A stretch of 59,948 nt of DNA from positions 1 through 59,948 of the forward strand of contig NZ_ABOX02000047.1 of the NCBI RefSeq assembly GCF_000172555.1. The letters run 5' to 3'. Position numbers and translations under genes: made by a program. Shown here piece after piece: positions 6,832-15,378 of the stretch. Numbering within the stretch: the stretch's first letter is position 1; the number at the start of each line of letters is the position of its first letter. The notes under the pieces are model-generated. The model made no database searches, was not told the DNA's origin, and saw nothing but the letters and a program-made list of their open reading frames with translations. Source of the stretch: Pedosphaera parvula Ellin514. Its GTDB lineage: Bacteria > Verrucomicrobiota > Verrucomicrobiia > Limisphaerales > Pedosphaeraceae.

Positions 6832-8837
6832 ATCCGCCAATGTCCAACATAACCTCGCTCGCCGACACACTCCCCGCGCGCATTGCCGAGCTGTTCAAAG
6901 AACAACAGCAAAGCATCGTCAAGCACACGGACCTCATCTTTGCCCGATTGATGATGTGCCAATGGATTTTCGGCGTGGCACTGGCCCTTTGGATTTCGCC
7001 CCGCACCTGGACGGGCACCGTCAGTCAGACACATTTGCATGTATGGGCCGCCGTGCTTTTGGGCGGAGCGATCACCAGCGTGCCGGTCCTGCTTGGCCTG
7101 ACACAACCGGGAAAAACCATGACCCGCCATGCCATCGGCGTCGGGCAAATGTTAATGTCAGCCTTGTTGATTCATTTGACAGGCGGACGGATCGAAACCC
7201 ACTTTCACGTGTTCGGCTCACTCGCCATTCTTGCATTCTACCGCGATTGGAAGGTATTGATCTCAGCCTCGGCAGTTGTCTATCTGGATCACGTTCTGCG
7301 AGGAATCTTCTGGCCCCAATCCGTCTACGGCGTGCTCTCGGCTCCGATATGGCGCTCGCTGGAACACGCAGGTTGGGTGGTATTTGAAGTGACATTTTTG
7401 ATCATTTCCATCCGCAAGAGTTTAAGCGAAATGCTCCTCGTCGCGGAGCGGCAGGCCAGATTGGAGTCTCTGAAGGAAGGCATTGAGCAGACTGTGGCTG
7501 AGCGCACTGCGGATCTGACGCGTGAAAATACCGAGCGCCGCCAGGCCGAGGATCAACTCCGGAGAAGCCAGGCCCAACTGGCGCAGGCACAGCAGATCGC
7601 ACACATGGGAAGCTGGGAATGGGACCTTGTGGAAAACAAAGTGACCTTCTCCGAGGAAACACAACGATTATACGGACGGAAACCGGAGGAATCCGGTTCT
7701 TCCATGGAAAGCTGTATGAAACAGGTGCATCCCGATGACCTGCCCCGGGTCAACAAGATCATGGCGGAAGCGTTGCGGAACCGCCAATCGTTTGTTTGTG
7801 ATCACCGGGTGGTTCTGCCCGGCGGCACGGAACGGATCATGCAAGGACGTGGAGAACTCCTCCTGAACAGTCAGGGCGAACCCATCCGGATGTTCGGCAT
7901 CGTGCAGGACATCACAGAAGCAAAACGCGCGGCGGAAGCGCTTCACCGCAGCGAGGAACAACTGCGTCAATCACAAAAAATGGAAGCCGTCGGCCGGTTG
8001 GCTGGTGGGGTGGCGCACGATTTTAATAATTTGCTCACGGTGATCGGCGGCTACTGCGCACTGTCTCTGCGACAAATAGACGAAGCGCATCCCCTGCAAA
8101 AAAGCATCGCTGAAATTCAAAAAGCCTCCGAACGCGCCGCTTCCCTGACCAGCCAGTTATTGGCCTTTAGTCGAAAGCAGGTGCTCCAGCCGCGCGTCCT
8201 GCAACTCAATGAAGTGGTTCGCGGCATGGAAAAAATGTTGCGGCGTCTGATTGGCGAGGACATTGAACTCTCCACCGCCTTTGATTTATTGTTGGGACAC
8301 GTGAAAGCCGATCCCGGCCAGATCGAGCAGGTCATCATGAATCTCGCTGTCAATGCGCGTGATGCCATGCCTCGCGGCGGCAAGCTCACCATCAGCACCG
8401 CAAATATCACCATCGATCAAAAGACCCACTTTCGGAATCGCACCTTGGATGTCGGCGACTATGTCCAGATCGCCCTCAGTGACAACGGCGTAGGCATGAC
8501 CGAGGAAGTCAAGTCGCACCTGTTTGAACCGTTCTTTACCACCAAAGGGTTGGGCAAAGGCACGGGTCTCGGTCTGGCGACCTGCTACGGCATCATTTGC
8601 CAGAGCAATGGCGACATCCGCGTGTACAGCGAGCCGAATTCCGGCACCACGTTCAAGATTTATCTGCCGCGCACCGACGCGAAATTGGAGCCCACGGCAA
8701 ACCCGGAATCAGGGCGTCTGCCGAGCGGGTACGGAATCCATACTCGTGGTGGAGGACGATGCGGCAGTGCGCAAACTCGCGGTCATCATACTGCGCGAGC
8801 GCGGTTACCAGGTGCAGGAATCCAACAACGCCTTTGA
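6828..8837 (+). CDS. Membrane PAS sensor histidine kinase (kinase part of a frame-split hybrid kinase)
   Basis: Residues about 35-205 hold roughly six membrane segments including [22 protein letters not shown], a conserved sensor-membrane signature of PVC and myxobacterial kinases. A coiled coil (about 205-250), a PAS domain (about 255-365, [12 protein letters not shown]), a HisKA motif [11 protein letters not shown] with the phospho-acceptor His near 397, and HATPase boxes (N box [12 protein letters not shown]1 DNGVGM, G2 GKGTGLGLA) follow. After TTFKIYLPR the frame drifts into an unrelated tail. The receiver domain continues in the next frame from about 8728, so one extra G in GGG (8727-8729) probably splits a hybrid kinase. 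The start is GTG 6828, coupled to the thioredoxin gene, or ATG 6840. Confidence 0.85.
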   Translation: MNPPMSNITSLADTLPARIAELFKEQQQSIVKHTDLIFARLMMCQWIFGVALALWISPRTWTGTVSQTHLHVWAAVLLGGAITSVPVLLGLTQPGKTMTRHAIGVGQMLMSALLIHLTGGRIETHFHVFGSLAILAFYRDWKVLISASAVVYLDHVLRGIFWPQSVYGVLSAPIWRSLEHAGWVVFEVTFLIISIRKSLSEMLLVAERQARLESLKEGIEQTVAERTADLTRENTERRQAEDQLRRSQAQLAQAQQIAHMGSWEWDLVENKVTFSEETQRLYGRKPEESGSSMESCMKQVHPDDLPRVNKIMAEALRNRQSFVCDHRVVLPGGTERIMQGRGELLLNSQGEPIRMFGIVQDITEAKRAAEALHRSEEQLRQSQKMEAVGRLAGGVAHDFNNLLTVIGGYCALSLRQIDEAHPLQKSIAEIQKASERAASLTSQLLAFSRKQVLQPRVLQLNEVVRGMEKMLRRLIGEDIELSTAFDLLLGHVKADPGQIEQVIMNLAVNARDAMPRGGKLTISTANITIDQKTHFRNRTLDVGDYVQIALSDNGVGMTEEVKSHLFEPFFTTKGLGKGTGLGLATCYGIICQSNGDIRVYSEPNSGTTFKIYLPRTDAKLEPTANPESGRLPSGYGIHTRGGGRCGSAQTRGHHTARARLPGAGIQQRL

Positions 8838-9147
8838 AGCCCTCGAGTTGATCAGAAGGAATTTGCGCTTCGACCTGGTGATCACCGACGTCATCATGCC
8901 CCAAATGAGCGGCAAAGACCTCCACGATCAAATCAAAAATCAACTTCCTCAAACCAGGGTACTGCTTATGTCAGGTTACACCGATGACGCGCTTGCCCAC
9001 CACGGTGTCCTGGATGAGGGAATATGCTTCCTGGAAAAACCATTTTCACCATCGCGACTCGCGCGAAAAGTCCGCGAGGTTCTTGACGCTCCAGTGCAGC
9101 ACCCATTCCACCCAAATGGTGACAAGCCTGAACCATTGAACGTTTGA
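8728..9147 (+). CDS. Response-regulator receiver domain (C-terminal part of the split hybrid kinase)
   Basis: This frame reads [19 protein letters not shown], then DLVITDVIMPQMSG (phospho-acceptor Asp), LLMSGYTDD and FLEKPFSPSRL (conserved Lys). It is a complete receiver domain of about 120 residues with the acidic pair, Asp and Lys in place. No start codon or ribosome binding site is sensible at its front. Removing one G from 8727-8729 joins it smoothly to the kinase as ...[12 protein letters not shown] therefore treat it as the C-terminus of the upstream kinase rather than a separate gene; a longer frame from 8524 is a shadow of the HATPase region. It would shuttle phosphate within the hybrid protein. 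Confidence 0.8.
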   Translation, partial: GTESILVVEDDAAVRKLAVIILRERGYQVQESNNAFEALELIRRNLRFDLVITDVIMPQMSGKDLHDQIKNQLPQTRVLLMSGYTDDALAHHGVLDEGICFLEKPFSPSRLARKVREVLDAPVQHPFHPNGDKPEPLNV

Positions 9148-9242
9148 GACACATTGCCTCAGCTATTGCCAGCTTCCGCCTAACGCCCATTCAGCTTCAC
9201 ACCACTTTTCGACACCCTGAATCCGCAACGAACAAACAACCA

Positions 9243-9752
9243 ATGAACGAGGCGCGCCCAAAACAGTATCTCTGGAAACAATCCCTCGGCGCAATTCTCT
9301 GGGGACTCTGCTTCGTCCTCGCTCCATTTGAAATTCCTGTTTACGGAGCCATCCTCTGGCTGCCCGCTCTTATCTGGCTCGAACGCCTGCGCACAAAACG
9401 CTACGGCTTCTGGCCCGGTGCCCTTTGCCGTTTTGCCGTGGTGCTCAGCATCGTTGTCATCGCCGCAAAAGCACCGCTCAAAAGGGAAGACCACCACGTT
9501 GGCCCGCTGCCCAACAAGCAGGTCACATTTGCCGAACTCGTCGCGGCTCAAATCATCTACCCGCCATTCGGCTCCAACCACTACTCTCTAAAGATCACCC
9601 TCCCTTCCACCAATCCCACAGTTCGCGAAGTCATGCACGCCATCACGCAACAAACCGGCATGCGCGCTTCCATCTTTCATTGCGCCAGCGGTGCCACCAT
9701 TCTCCACGGCAGTGGCGGCGGCTCCATCCGCGTCTCGGAGCCTCTGAAATAG
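9243..9752 (+). CDS. Hypothetical membrane protein with C-terminal extracytoplasmic domain
   Basis: About 169 residues from ATG 9243 (MNEARPKQYL). Two closely spaced hydrophobic segments (about residues 12-40, SLGAILWGLCFVLAPF and ILWLPALIWL, and about 55-70, FAVVLSIVVIAAKA) are followed by a soluble part of about 95 residues. That part has PTVREVMHAITQQTGM, reminiscent of the small secretin/STN-type fold, and ends in a glycine/serine-rich stretch. No Shine-Dalgarno is visible, and an upstream in-frame ATG at 9144 is possible but less natural. I recognise no family and assign no function. It lies 95 bp after the receiver fragment, so co-transcription with the sensor kinase is possible. Confidence 0.6.
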   Translation: MNEARPKQYLWKQSLGAILWGLCFVLAPFEIPVYGAILWLPALIWLERLRTKRYGFWPGALCRFAVVLSIVVIAAKAPLKREDHHVGPLPNKQVTFAELVAAQIIYPPFGSNHYSLKITLPSTNPTVREVMHAITQQTGMRASIFHCASGATILHGSGGGSIRVSEPLK

Positions 9753-9807
9753 GCAGGCGCTTCGCACCACACCTCGAAATCAACCAGCCGCCAGCCCATT
9801 TCGACAG

Positions 9808-10008
9808 TTATTCCGGCCTTACCGGGATAAACTTTCCGGTCGTTTCATCCTCAATTTCAAAACGGTATTCGTACGATGCGGTCAAAGCCCGGCAGAATCG
9901 TTGGTGCTCATCCGTTTGAATATCAGTGACTTTGAAAGGAACCTTGCTGCGCGCAAAGTCCACACAATCGCCTTTCCACAACGGCGTCAGGGTGGAGGTG
10001 GTTTCCAT
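9808..10008 (-). CDS. Small hypothetical protein (66 aa)
   Basis: A soluble 66-residue acidic protein starting METTSTLTPLWKGDCVDF and ending in IEDETTGKFIPVRPE. AAAGAG lies six bases before ATG 10008; an ATG at 10029 in the same frame would add seven residues but has a badly placed ribosome site. Alternating strands (VPFKVTDIQ, YEYRFEIED) suggest a small beta-rich fold. No family recognised. It is transcribed divergently from the BlaI-type gene, with 186 bp between them. Confidence 0.5.
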   Translation of the reverse strand: METTSTLTPLWKGDCVDFARSKVPFKVTDIQTDEHQRFCRALTASYEYRFEIEDETTGKFIPVRPE

Positions 10009-10162
10009 ATAATTCTCTTTAGTCTGCATGCTTCAGAATTCCATATATTACAGCGCCACTTACTCTTCCGCCATGGGGAATGATGGAAGCCATTTATTAT
10101 CGTAATCCCTCTGCTCCACCTCCAACCCGCGACTTCTGAATTGCACAACCAAAACATTTTAT

Positions 10163-10207
10163 TTGACTCTACTATACTCATAGTAGTATCTACTATATCA
10201 ATAGTAG
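10163..10207 (+). promoter_or_regulatory. Two tandem BlaI-type operators in the blaI promoter
   Basis: CTACTATACTCATAGTAG (10169-10186) and CTACTATATCAATAGTAG (10190-10207) are both perfect 7-4-7 inverted repeats, centres 21 bp (two helical turns) apart. A -35-like TTGACT (10163-10168) directly precedes the first, which fills the promoter spacer. The arms resemble the TACTA/TAGTA-type sites of BlaI/MecI repressors, so the pair should repress its own operon until BlaI is inactivated. Confidence 0.8.
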
Positions 10208-10215
10208 GTGTTCCT

Positions 10216-10626
10216 ATGATCAAACGCGAACCGTCCAAACTCGAAATGCAGGTCCTCTCTGTCCTCTGGCAGTGCGGCCCCTCCACCGTGCGCGATGTCC
10301 TCGATGCCATGTCCGATGGCAAGACCCGCGCTTACACCACCATTCTCACCGTCATGCAGGTGATGGAGAAAAAAGGTCTCGTCTCCCATACCGCCCAGGG
10401 CAACACCCACATCTACGCCGCCGCCATCTCCCGCGAACAGGTTGCCGGTCCGCTCCTGAAGGAACTCGTGCGGCATCTCTTCGGCGGCAGCCGCGTCTCC
10501 GCCCTGCAACATCTCCTGCAGGAAAACGAAGTCAGCCCGGGCGAAATGGACGAAATCAAGCAACTCATCGCCACCCACGAAAAAGAGCAGTCCTCCAACC
10601 AGCCCAAAAGGAAGAAGCGTTCATGA
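10216..10626 (+). CDS. blaI: BlaI/MecI family transcriptional repressor
   Basis: About 136 residues from ATG 10216 (MIKREPSKLEMQVLSVLW), normal for BlaI/MecI. The winged helix spans about residues 8-75 (STVRDVLDAM, then RAYTTILTVMQVMEKKGLV, the recognition helix and wing region, and GNTHIYAA). The C-terminal part (about 75-125) is the dimerisation helix region, with a basic tail KRKKRS. AGGTG sits six bases before the ATG; an upstream in-frame ATG at 10141 would run through both operators and is rejected. The stop overlaps the ATG of the BlaR1-like gene (ATGA), the usual coupled pair. In known systems BlaR1 leads to cleavage of the repressor; the inducer here need not be a beta-lactam. Confidence 0.88.
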   Translation: MIKREPSKLEMQVLSVLWQCGPSTVRDVLDAMSDGKTRAYTTILTVMQVMEKKGLVSHTAQGNTHIYAAAISREQVAGPLLKELVRHLFGGSRVSALQHLLQENEVSPGEMDEIKQLIATHEKEQSSNQPKRKKRS

Positions 10627-11225
10627 ATTCACTGCTGCAGATTCTTGCCTCACCCGCCTGGATTTATCTGGTCAAGGCACTCCTGCACACTTTATGGATC
10701 GGCGCACTATTAGCTCTACCGTTGGCACTATTGTTGCGCCGCAGTTCCAATCCTTTTCTGCGCTACCGGCTCTGCCTGATCGCACTGCTCGGAATTTTAT
10801 TTGGTGGCCTTATTTCCTGGTCCGTGCTCAATCCAAAGACTTCCACGGTCATGACCTCCGCCGCCCTCACTCCCGCACTCAAATCTCAAACTCAACCCGC
10901 CGCCCCCAGTCTGATCCCCGCGCCTGCAGCAACCGCCTCCGCTCCCTCACTGTCGGCCACCAGCCCATATCACCCACCCATCAACTGGATTCCCTGGCTC
11001 GCCCTGCTCTGGCTCACCGGCGCCTCATTCATGCTCCTTCGCGCCGCGGTCCAGGTCGCCTGCGCTGAATCCTTCCGCCGCCGCACTCAACCACTGGCTG
11101 ATCCTGCGATCCTTGCGCTGGTCGAACAGGCTCGCAAGCAACTCAACATCCTTCGCCGCATTGGCATCGTTGCCTCGGAACAACTCACTTCCCCGGCAGT
11201 TAGGGCATCCTCGTGCCCACTTTGA
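10623..11225 (+). CDS. BlaR1-like M56 protein, N-terminal membrane part (frame-broken)
   Basis: Starts at ATG 10623 inside the blaI stop. It carries at least three hydrophobic segments: residues about 8-38 (IYLVKALLHTLWIGALLALPLALLL), about 45-65 (YRLCLIALLGILFGGLISW) and about 120-140 (WIPWLALLWLTGASFMLL), as expected for the membrane part of an M56/BlaR1 antirepressor. Between them is a long Pro/Ala/Ser linker. It ends ...LTSPAVRASSCPL because of a one-base loss near 11200; in the -1 frame GILVPTLIFPLSLL continues, which is the next typical BlaR1 stretch. The true product is therefore this plus the following entry. Confidence 0.75.
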   Translation: MNSLLQILASPAWIYLVKALLHTLWIGALLALPLALLLRRSSNPFLRYRLCLIALLGILFGGLISWSVLNPKTSTVMTSAALTPALKSQTQPAAPSLIPAPAATASAPSLSATSPYHPPINWIPWLALLWLTGASFMLLRAAVQVACAESFRRRTQPLADPAILALVEQARKQLNILRRIGIVASEQLTSPAVRASSCPL

Positions 11226-14020
11226 TTTTCCCTCTCTCGCTTCTGACGACGCTCCCACAAACCAACTCCAGCTCATCATCCTCACGAACTGGCCACGTTC
11301 GCCGCGACGATTATCTCGCCAATCTCTGCCAGTTGCTCATCGAAGCCATTCTTTTTTTCAATCCCGCCGTCTGGTGGATCAGCCGTCAAATGCGAATCGA
11401 ACGAGAAGCGTGCTGCGACGCCCTGGCCATCAATCTCGTGCCCGACCGCGCCGCCTATGCCCATGCCTTGGCTCACGTCGCGGAACAGCGCCTCCTTACG
11501 CCTAAAACGGCTCTGGCCTTTGCCGCTGACCAAAACCCTTCGAGCCTCAAGGACCGCATTCAACGCCTCCTCATTCCCGGCTACCGTCCTTCAATGCGTT
11601 TAACTTGGACTGCGCTATTTGGTTCCCTCCTACTCGGCAGCGCCCTGTTGATTCTTTCCGCCCTTGGCACTCAATGGACCGTTCACGCCGCTGCCAAATT
11701 GCTTTCTCCCCAGGAACGCATCGCGCGCATCGAAAAAAGCATGCAGGACCTCGGCCAGACGTTCCAGGATTCCATCCGTGACGAGTTAAAAATTCCATTT
11801 CAGGCCACTGTTAAAACCGCCGATGGATCACCTCTCCCCGCTGAACGCTCCGCGAATTTTACACTTATTAACCGGTCACAGAAGTCCAGTTCCATTATTT
11901 ATATTGCCCCGAATGGCCTCTGCACCAATTCCCTCCCACGCGGCACTCTCTTCTTCTCCGCCTGCGCTGAAGGGTATGCACCCGGGCGTATAGGACCGAT
12001 CAACACCCGCTCCAGCAATCGCGTGGAAGGATTGGAACTGGTCCTCGACCGAGGTTTTCCAATAACGATCCATCTGACCGATGCCGACTCTCGCAACCCG
12101 ATCCCTGACGCCGACATCGCCGCCGCTTTCTATCTCCCTTCCAGAGCCGACGGGAATATCAGCAATCCCATTCACATCAAAACAGACTCTCGAGGCAACG
12201 CCGTGCTCGAACATTGCGGCACGCTGCTTCTGGTGGCTCGTGTGCAAAAGGAAGGTTATGAAACAGTCGAAAAAGAAGTCGACACCTTGACCCCCAATCA
12301 GGTTTTGGAAATCTCCACGCGCCCCGCACTCGCGATTGCGGGCACCGTCCTTGAAAAATCCACGAGCAAACCTCTCGCTGGTGCCTCCATTTATGTGCTG
12401 CACAGCGACAATGCTCTTTCCGTCCACAGCGTCACCCCCTGGGAACCGAGTTCCCCGTTGGCCACCACGGATGCTGAAGGCAAATTCCAACTCGCTCAAC
12501 TCCCGCGTCAGGGCCGCTACGAACTTCTGATCCAGGCCGACGGTTACCGCCAGGCCGTTATTTCCAAAGTGACCGCCGGCCAAACCAATCTCCAGGTCTC
12601 GCTGACTCCCCCCACGGTGCTGCACGGCAAAGTCACCGGCGATTTGTCCGCTCTTTCCAAATCCCGCAGCAAACCTGACTTGCACTATAGCGTCGTTTAT
12701 ACCATCAATGGCCTGAACCTAGGCTCCTATGGAGATTCCGTCCCCCTCGATATCAAAGACGGCGTCGGTTATTTCGAACTCACCAATTACTCCGCTGGCG
12801 ATTTGGACTTCAGTAGCAGTTTCGGGGGCTACAACGAGAACGCCCGCGCTGAATTTTATCCTCGCGACAGCTCAAACACCGATGTCTCCATCGTTTTGGA
12901 AACCCCTGCCACCCCGCCCAAAACGCGCAAGGTGATCGTTCGATTCCAAAGCCAGCAAAACATTTCCCCCAAGGGCACTGTCTTCTTGGACCTTCCGTTG
13001 CGCACACCGAACAGCTCCGCACGAAAAGAAATCGAAATCCAAAACGGTGAAGTCCAATTTGACAGCCCGGTGGGACATGAGTTCTACCTCCAGCCCGGTC
13101 ACATGGTTGGATATTGGTTCGATCGTTTTTGGAACATTCATGTTGATGACCTCCCCGGTCCGCTTGTCACCAATGTCAACGTTATCCCTGCTGGAGCCAT
13201 GTACGCCCAAACACGCAACCCGGACAACTCGCTTGCCAGCGATGTGATGTTTTCGGTCAAGGAAGTGAAGCCCTCCCCGCTCAGGTCTTCAGGGTTACCT
13301 GCCATTCCTCTACCGGACGGTTTCTCAAGTGGCCCTCGCAAATTCGTGGCCACACCACTTCCTCTGGGAGGCACCTATCAAATCCTGACCTGGCGCAAAA
13401 ATAATTTTGCCGTCAGCGAACACATCCTTCTCACCGAGGAAAACCCGGATTACCACATAGACCTCCAATTGAAAAATGGCGTACCCCTCCCTGGCCAAAT
13501 ATTATCCAATTCTGGCGAACCAGTTGCCGGCGCGTCCGTTGTGACCTACTTTCACTGCGAAGGCTCCGGCTTCGGTGGAGGACCCATCTTCACCGACGAA
13601 AATGGCCGCTTCACTGCTGAAGACTGCAGTCCCACCCAGGGCGAATATTCCCTCGAGGTACACAGCCCCGGATTTATGGCAGAACAAGTGAAGGTCGATT
13701 TCAACAAACTCCCAATCATTATCACGCTTCAGCCTGGCCTGAAACTCTCCGGCCGCGTCATCGAGATCGGCTCAAAACGTCCTCTCATCCATGCCCGGGT
13801 CCACGCCTTTGCTAAGGAGGCAAAATACCCTCAGCTAACCACCCTCACCGACGAGCAAGGCAACTTCACCTTCGACGAAATGAGTTCCGTCTCTTACAAC
13901 ATTTGGGTTGAGGGCGGCAGCTCTTATAATTGGGTTGAGGGCGGCAGCTCTCGGTCCGGCTTCCCCTTCCTCAAACCCGGCCAGGCTGCACCCGCAACCA
14001 TCGAGGTTAATGTTCGGTAA
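11213..14020 (+). CDS. BlaR1-like M56 protein, C-terminal part with carboxypeptidase-regulatory-like domains
   Basis: This 935-residue continuation begins with the end of the M56 domain: HVRRDDYLANL, FFNPAVWWISRQMRIEREACCDALA, typical of BlaR1. The zinc motif HELAH should directly precede HVRRDDY; instead the frame reads NSSSSSSRTG. Three single-C losses (near 11260, 11282 and 11293) explain this and restore the frame. A membrane segment follows (about 125-150). Instead of a penicillin-binding sensor, about 700 residues form repeated beta-sandwich units of the carboxypeptidase-regulatory/CnaB sort (SKPLAGASIYVL...TTDAEGKFQLAQLP; SGEPVAGASVVTYF...TDENGRFTAEDC; RPLIHARVHAF...TDEQGNFTFDEM). A 27-bp tandem duplication lies near the end. 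The substrate sensed is unknown. Confidence 0.75.
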   Translation: MPTLIFPLSLLTTLPQTNSSSSSSRTGHVRRDDYLANLCQLLIEAILFFNPAVWWISRQMRIEREACCDALAINLVPDRAAYAHALAHVAEQRLLTPKTALAFAADQNPSSLKDRIQRLLIPGYRPSMRLTWTALFGSLLLGSALLILSALGTQWTVHAAAKLLSPQERIARIEKSMQDLGQTFQDSIRDELKIPFQATVKTADGSPLPAERSANFTLINRSQKSSSIIYIAPNGLCTNSLPRGTLFFSACAEGYAPGRIGPINTRSSNRVEGLELVLDRGFPITIHLTDADSRNPIPDADIAAAFYLPSRADGNISNPIHIKTDSRGNAVLEHCGTLLLVARVQKEGYETVEKEVDTLTPNQVLEISTRPALAIAGTVLEKSTSKPLAGASIYVLHSDNALSVHSVTPWEPSSPLATTDAEGKFQLAQLPRQGRYELLIQADGYRQAVISKVTAGQTNLQVSLTPPTVLHGKVTGDLSALSKSRSKPDLHYSVVYTINGLNLGSYGDSVPLDIKDGVGYFELTNYSAGDLDFSSSFGGYNENARAEFYPRDSSNTDVSIVLETPATPPKTRKVIVRFQSQQNISPKGTVFLDLPLRTPNSSARKEIEIQNGEVQFDSPVGHEFYLQPGHMVGYWFDRFWNIHVDDLPGPLVTNVNVIPAGAMYAQTRNPDNSLASDVMFSVKEVKPSPLRSSGLPAIPLPDGFSSGPRKFVATPLPLGGTYQILTWRKNNFAVSEHILLTEENPDYHIDLQLKNGVPLPGQILSNSGEPVAGASVVTYFHCEGSGFGGGPIFTDENGRFTAEDCSPTQGEYSLEVHSPGFMAEQVKVDFNKLPIIITLQPGLKLSGRVIEIGSKRPLIHARVHAFAKEAKYPQLTTLTDEQGNFTFDEMSSVSYNIWVEGGSSYNWVEGGSSRSGFPFLKPGQAAPATIEVNVR

Positions 14021-14196
14021 GGCAGCAGCGTCCAACTCGGTTCAGCAACTCCATAACCGATCAAACGTCTCGAGAATTGCAGAGGAACCAAGGCCTTCAC
14101 CAAACGCAACACGCTGCACGTAACAACCTTTGCCACAAAGCCACCCTTGCATCCCTCTCACATCTGGCTTAGTACAGAAATAGGAGAGTAGATCTT

Positions 14197-14433
14197 ATGG
14201 CAAAAAAATTTAGACTCGCATCGTCACGGGAGGCGGAACAACGCAAGATCACCCAGGCCATCAAAATGATGCTTAGGGGCGAAAGCTCAGCCCACGGACG
14301 CCGCACGAATCCAAAGGCTGTGCGGCACAACGAACTCGAAACCGATTTCATCCCCGTCGTGGAAAGCATCAAGCAACCCCACAAATTCCGTCGCGGCCGC
14401 CATCATCCTCCGCCATCATTCAAAAAGGCCTAA
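14197..14433 (+). CDS. Small basic hypothetical protein (78 aa)
   Basis: A 78-residue, strongly basic protein (MAKKFRLASSREAEQRKITQ...) with a His/Arg/Pro-rich end (RRGRHHPPPSFKKA). AGGAGAG precedes the ATG at a sensible distance, one of the better ribosome sites in the window, which supports it being real. There is no membrane segment and no recognised domain; the charge suggests nucleic acid or ribosome contact, but that is a guess. It stands alone between the BlaR1-like gene and a convergent hydrolase gene. Confidence 0.5.
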   Translation: MAKKFRLASSREAEQRKITQAIKMMLRGESSAHGRRTNPKAVRHNELETDFIPVVESIKQPHKFRRGRHHPPPSFKKA

Positions 14434-14510
14434 GCCCTTGTTTGCACAGTTTGCTGAGCGAGGGAATTTGGTTTCAGAACTTCTCTGCAACCAATTGCCT
14501 TTCCCAGCCA

Positions 14511-15365
14511 CTATGGTTGTTGTCGTGTCACTGTCGGTTCACGACGACTCCTGCTTTGTTCAACGATCTGCCGAATGCTGTTGATGACCAGCTTTGGTTC
14601 TTCAAACGGGATGCCATGTTCGCTTTTCTTCGTTATAATGTGTTGCCCATGGGGCAACTTTCCAATCCACTCCGTATGGAACTTCAGCCATGCCTGATGG
14701 ACTGTTGTGTATTCCTGCTTTTCTTTTTCGGTCATTAAACTGTAAAAAACCGGTATCCGCATTCCGGTGATCAGGACAACCGGAATACCTGCCGGCACCC
14801 GGCTCTCGTGCGCCTGAACCAGACTGGTCCGGAAATCTTTCCATGCTTCATCGTGCCCTTCGGCATGGTTGGGATCGCGGGCCTGCATCCAAGCCATGAA
14901 CTCTTCCTGGGTTGGGTCTGCCAATACCATGCCCACGACCTCTTCGGGATACATGTCGGCAAAAACACGATTGAGCGGACCGCCGAAGGAATGTCCCACG
15001 AGAATGTAAGGCGGCGGCACATGTGCGTTCCGAAGCGCGGTATGGAGTTCGCGGGCGACTTGTCGGGCATCGCGCGGCTTGGGACCCGGTGCGGACCAGC
15101 CAATGCCCGCGCGGTCATAGGAAACCGTCGTCGTGAGCTTGCTCACCGCTGGTTGAACCCGTTCCCAGGCTTCGAGCGACCCACCGGCTGCGGTGCTTCC
15201 GCCGGCTTCAAATACCACTGCGGGACTGCCATGGCCCGAGATGAACATGCGCAGCTGATGTCCCCCAACGTCCACGTTTTTAAACGCGAAGCTCCCCGGA
15301 TCCAGCGCCAGACAAATTGCGATGACGCTGAGAACCATCGCCGGAATCGTCAGGGTTTTATTCAT
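14511..15365 (-). CDS. Secreted or membrane-anchored alpha/beta hydrolase
   Basis: About 284 residues from ATG 15365 (MNKTLTIPAMVLSVIAICLAL, a signal peptide or anchor). It has the alpha/beta hydrolase order: oxyanion region VVFEAGG, SYDRAGIGWS, nucleophile elbow VGHSFGGP (Ser near 126), VLADPTQEEF (candidate Asp region) and a C-terminal KKSEHGIPFEEP, the catalytic His. The reaction is ester or amide hydrolysis of an unknown substrate. In-frame codons upstream of 15365 overlap the permease gene and look unnatural. Its start lies 13 bp after the permease stop, so it is probably the last gene of the ABC operon. Confidence 0.8.
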   Translation of the reverse strand: MNKTLTIPAMVLSVIAICLALDPGSFAFKNVDVGGHQLRMFISGHGSPAVVFEAGGSTAAGGSLEAWERVQPAVSKLTTTVSYDRAGIGWSAPGPKPRDARQVARELHTALRNAHVPPPYILVGHSFGGPLNRVFADMYPEEVVGMVLADPTQEEFMAWMQARDPNHAEGHDEAWKDFRTSLVQAHESRVPAGIPVVLITGMRIPVFYSLMTEKEKQEYTTVHQAWLKFHTEWIGKLPHGQHIITKKSEHGIPFEEPKLVINSIRQIVEQSRSRREPTVTRQQP

Positions 15366-15378
15366 AAGCGGGTGAAGG

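Noticed and set aside
8524-8727. Start of a separate response-regulator gene at 8524
   Set aside because: The first 68 codons overlap the HATPase domain and do not look like protein; the receiver begins only at about 8728.
11876-12685. 269-residue minus-strand reading frame
   Set aside because: Antisense to the BlaR1-like extension; glycine/arginine-rich shadow of high-GC codons with no motif.
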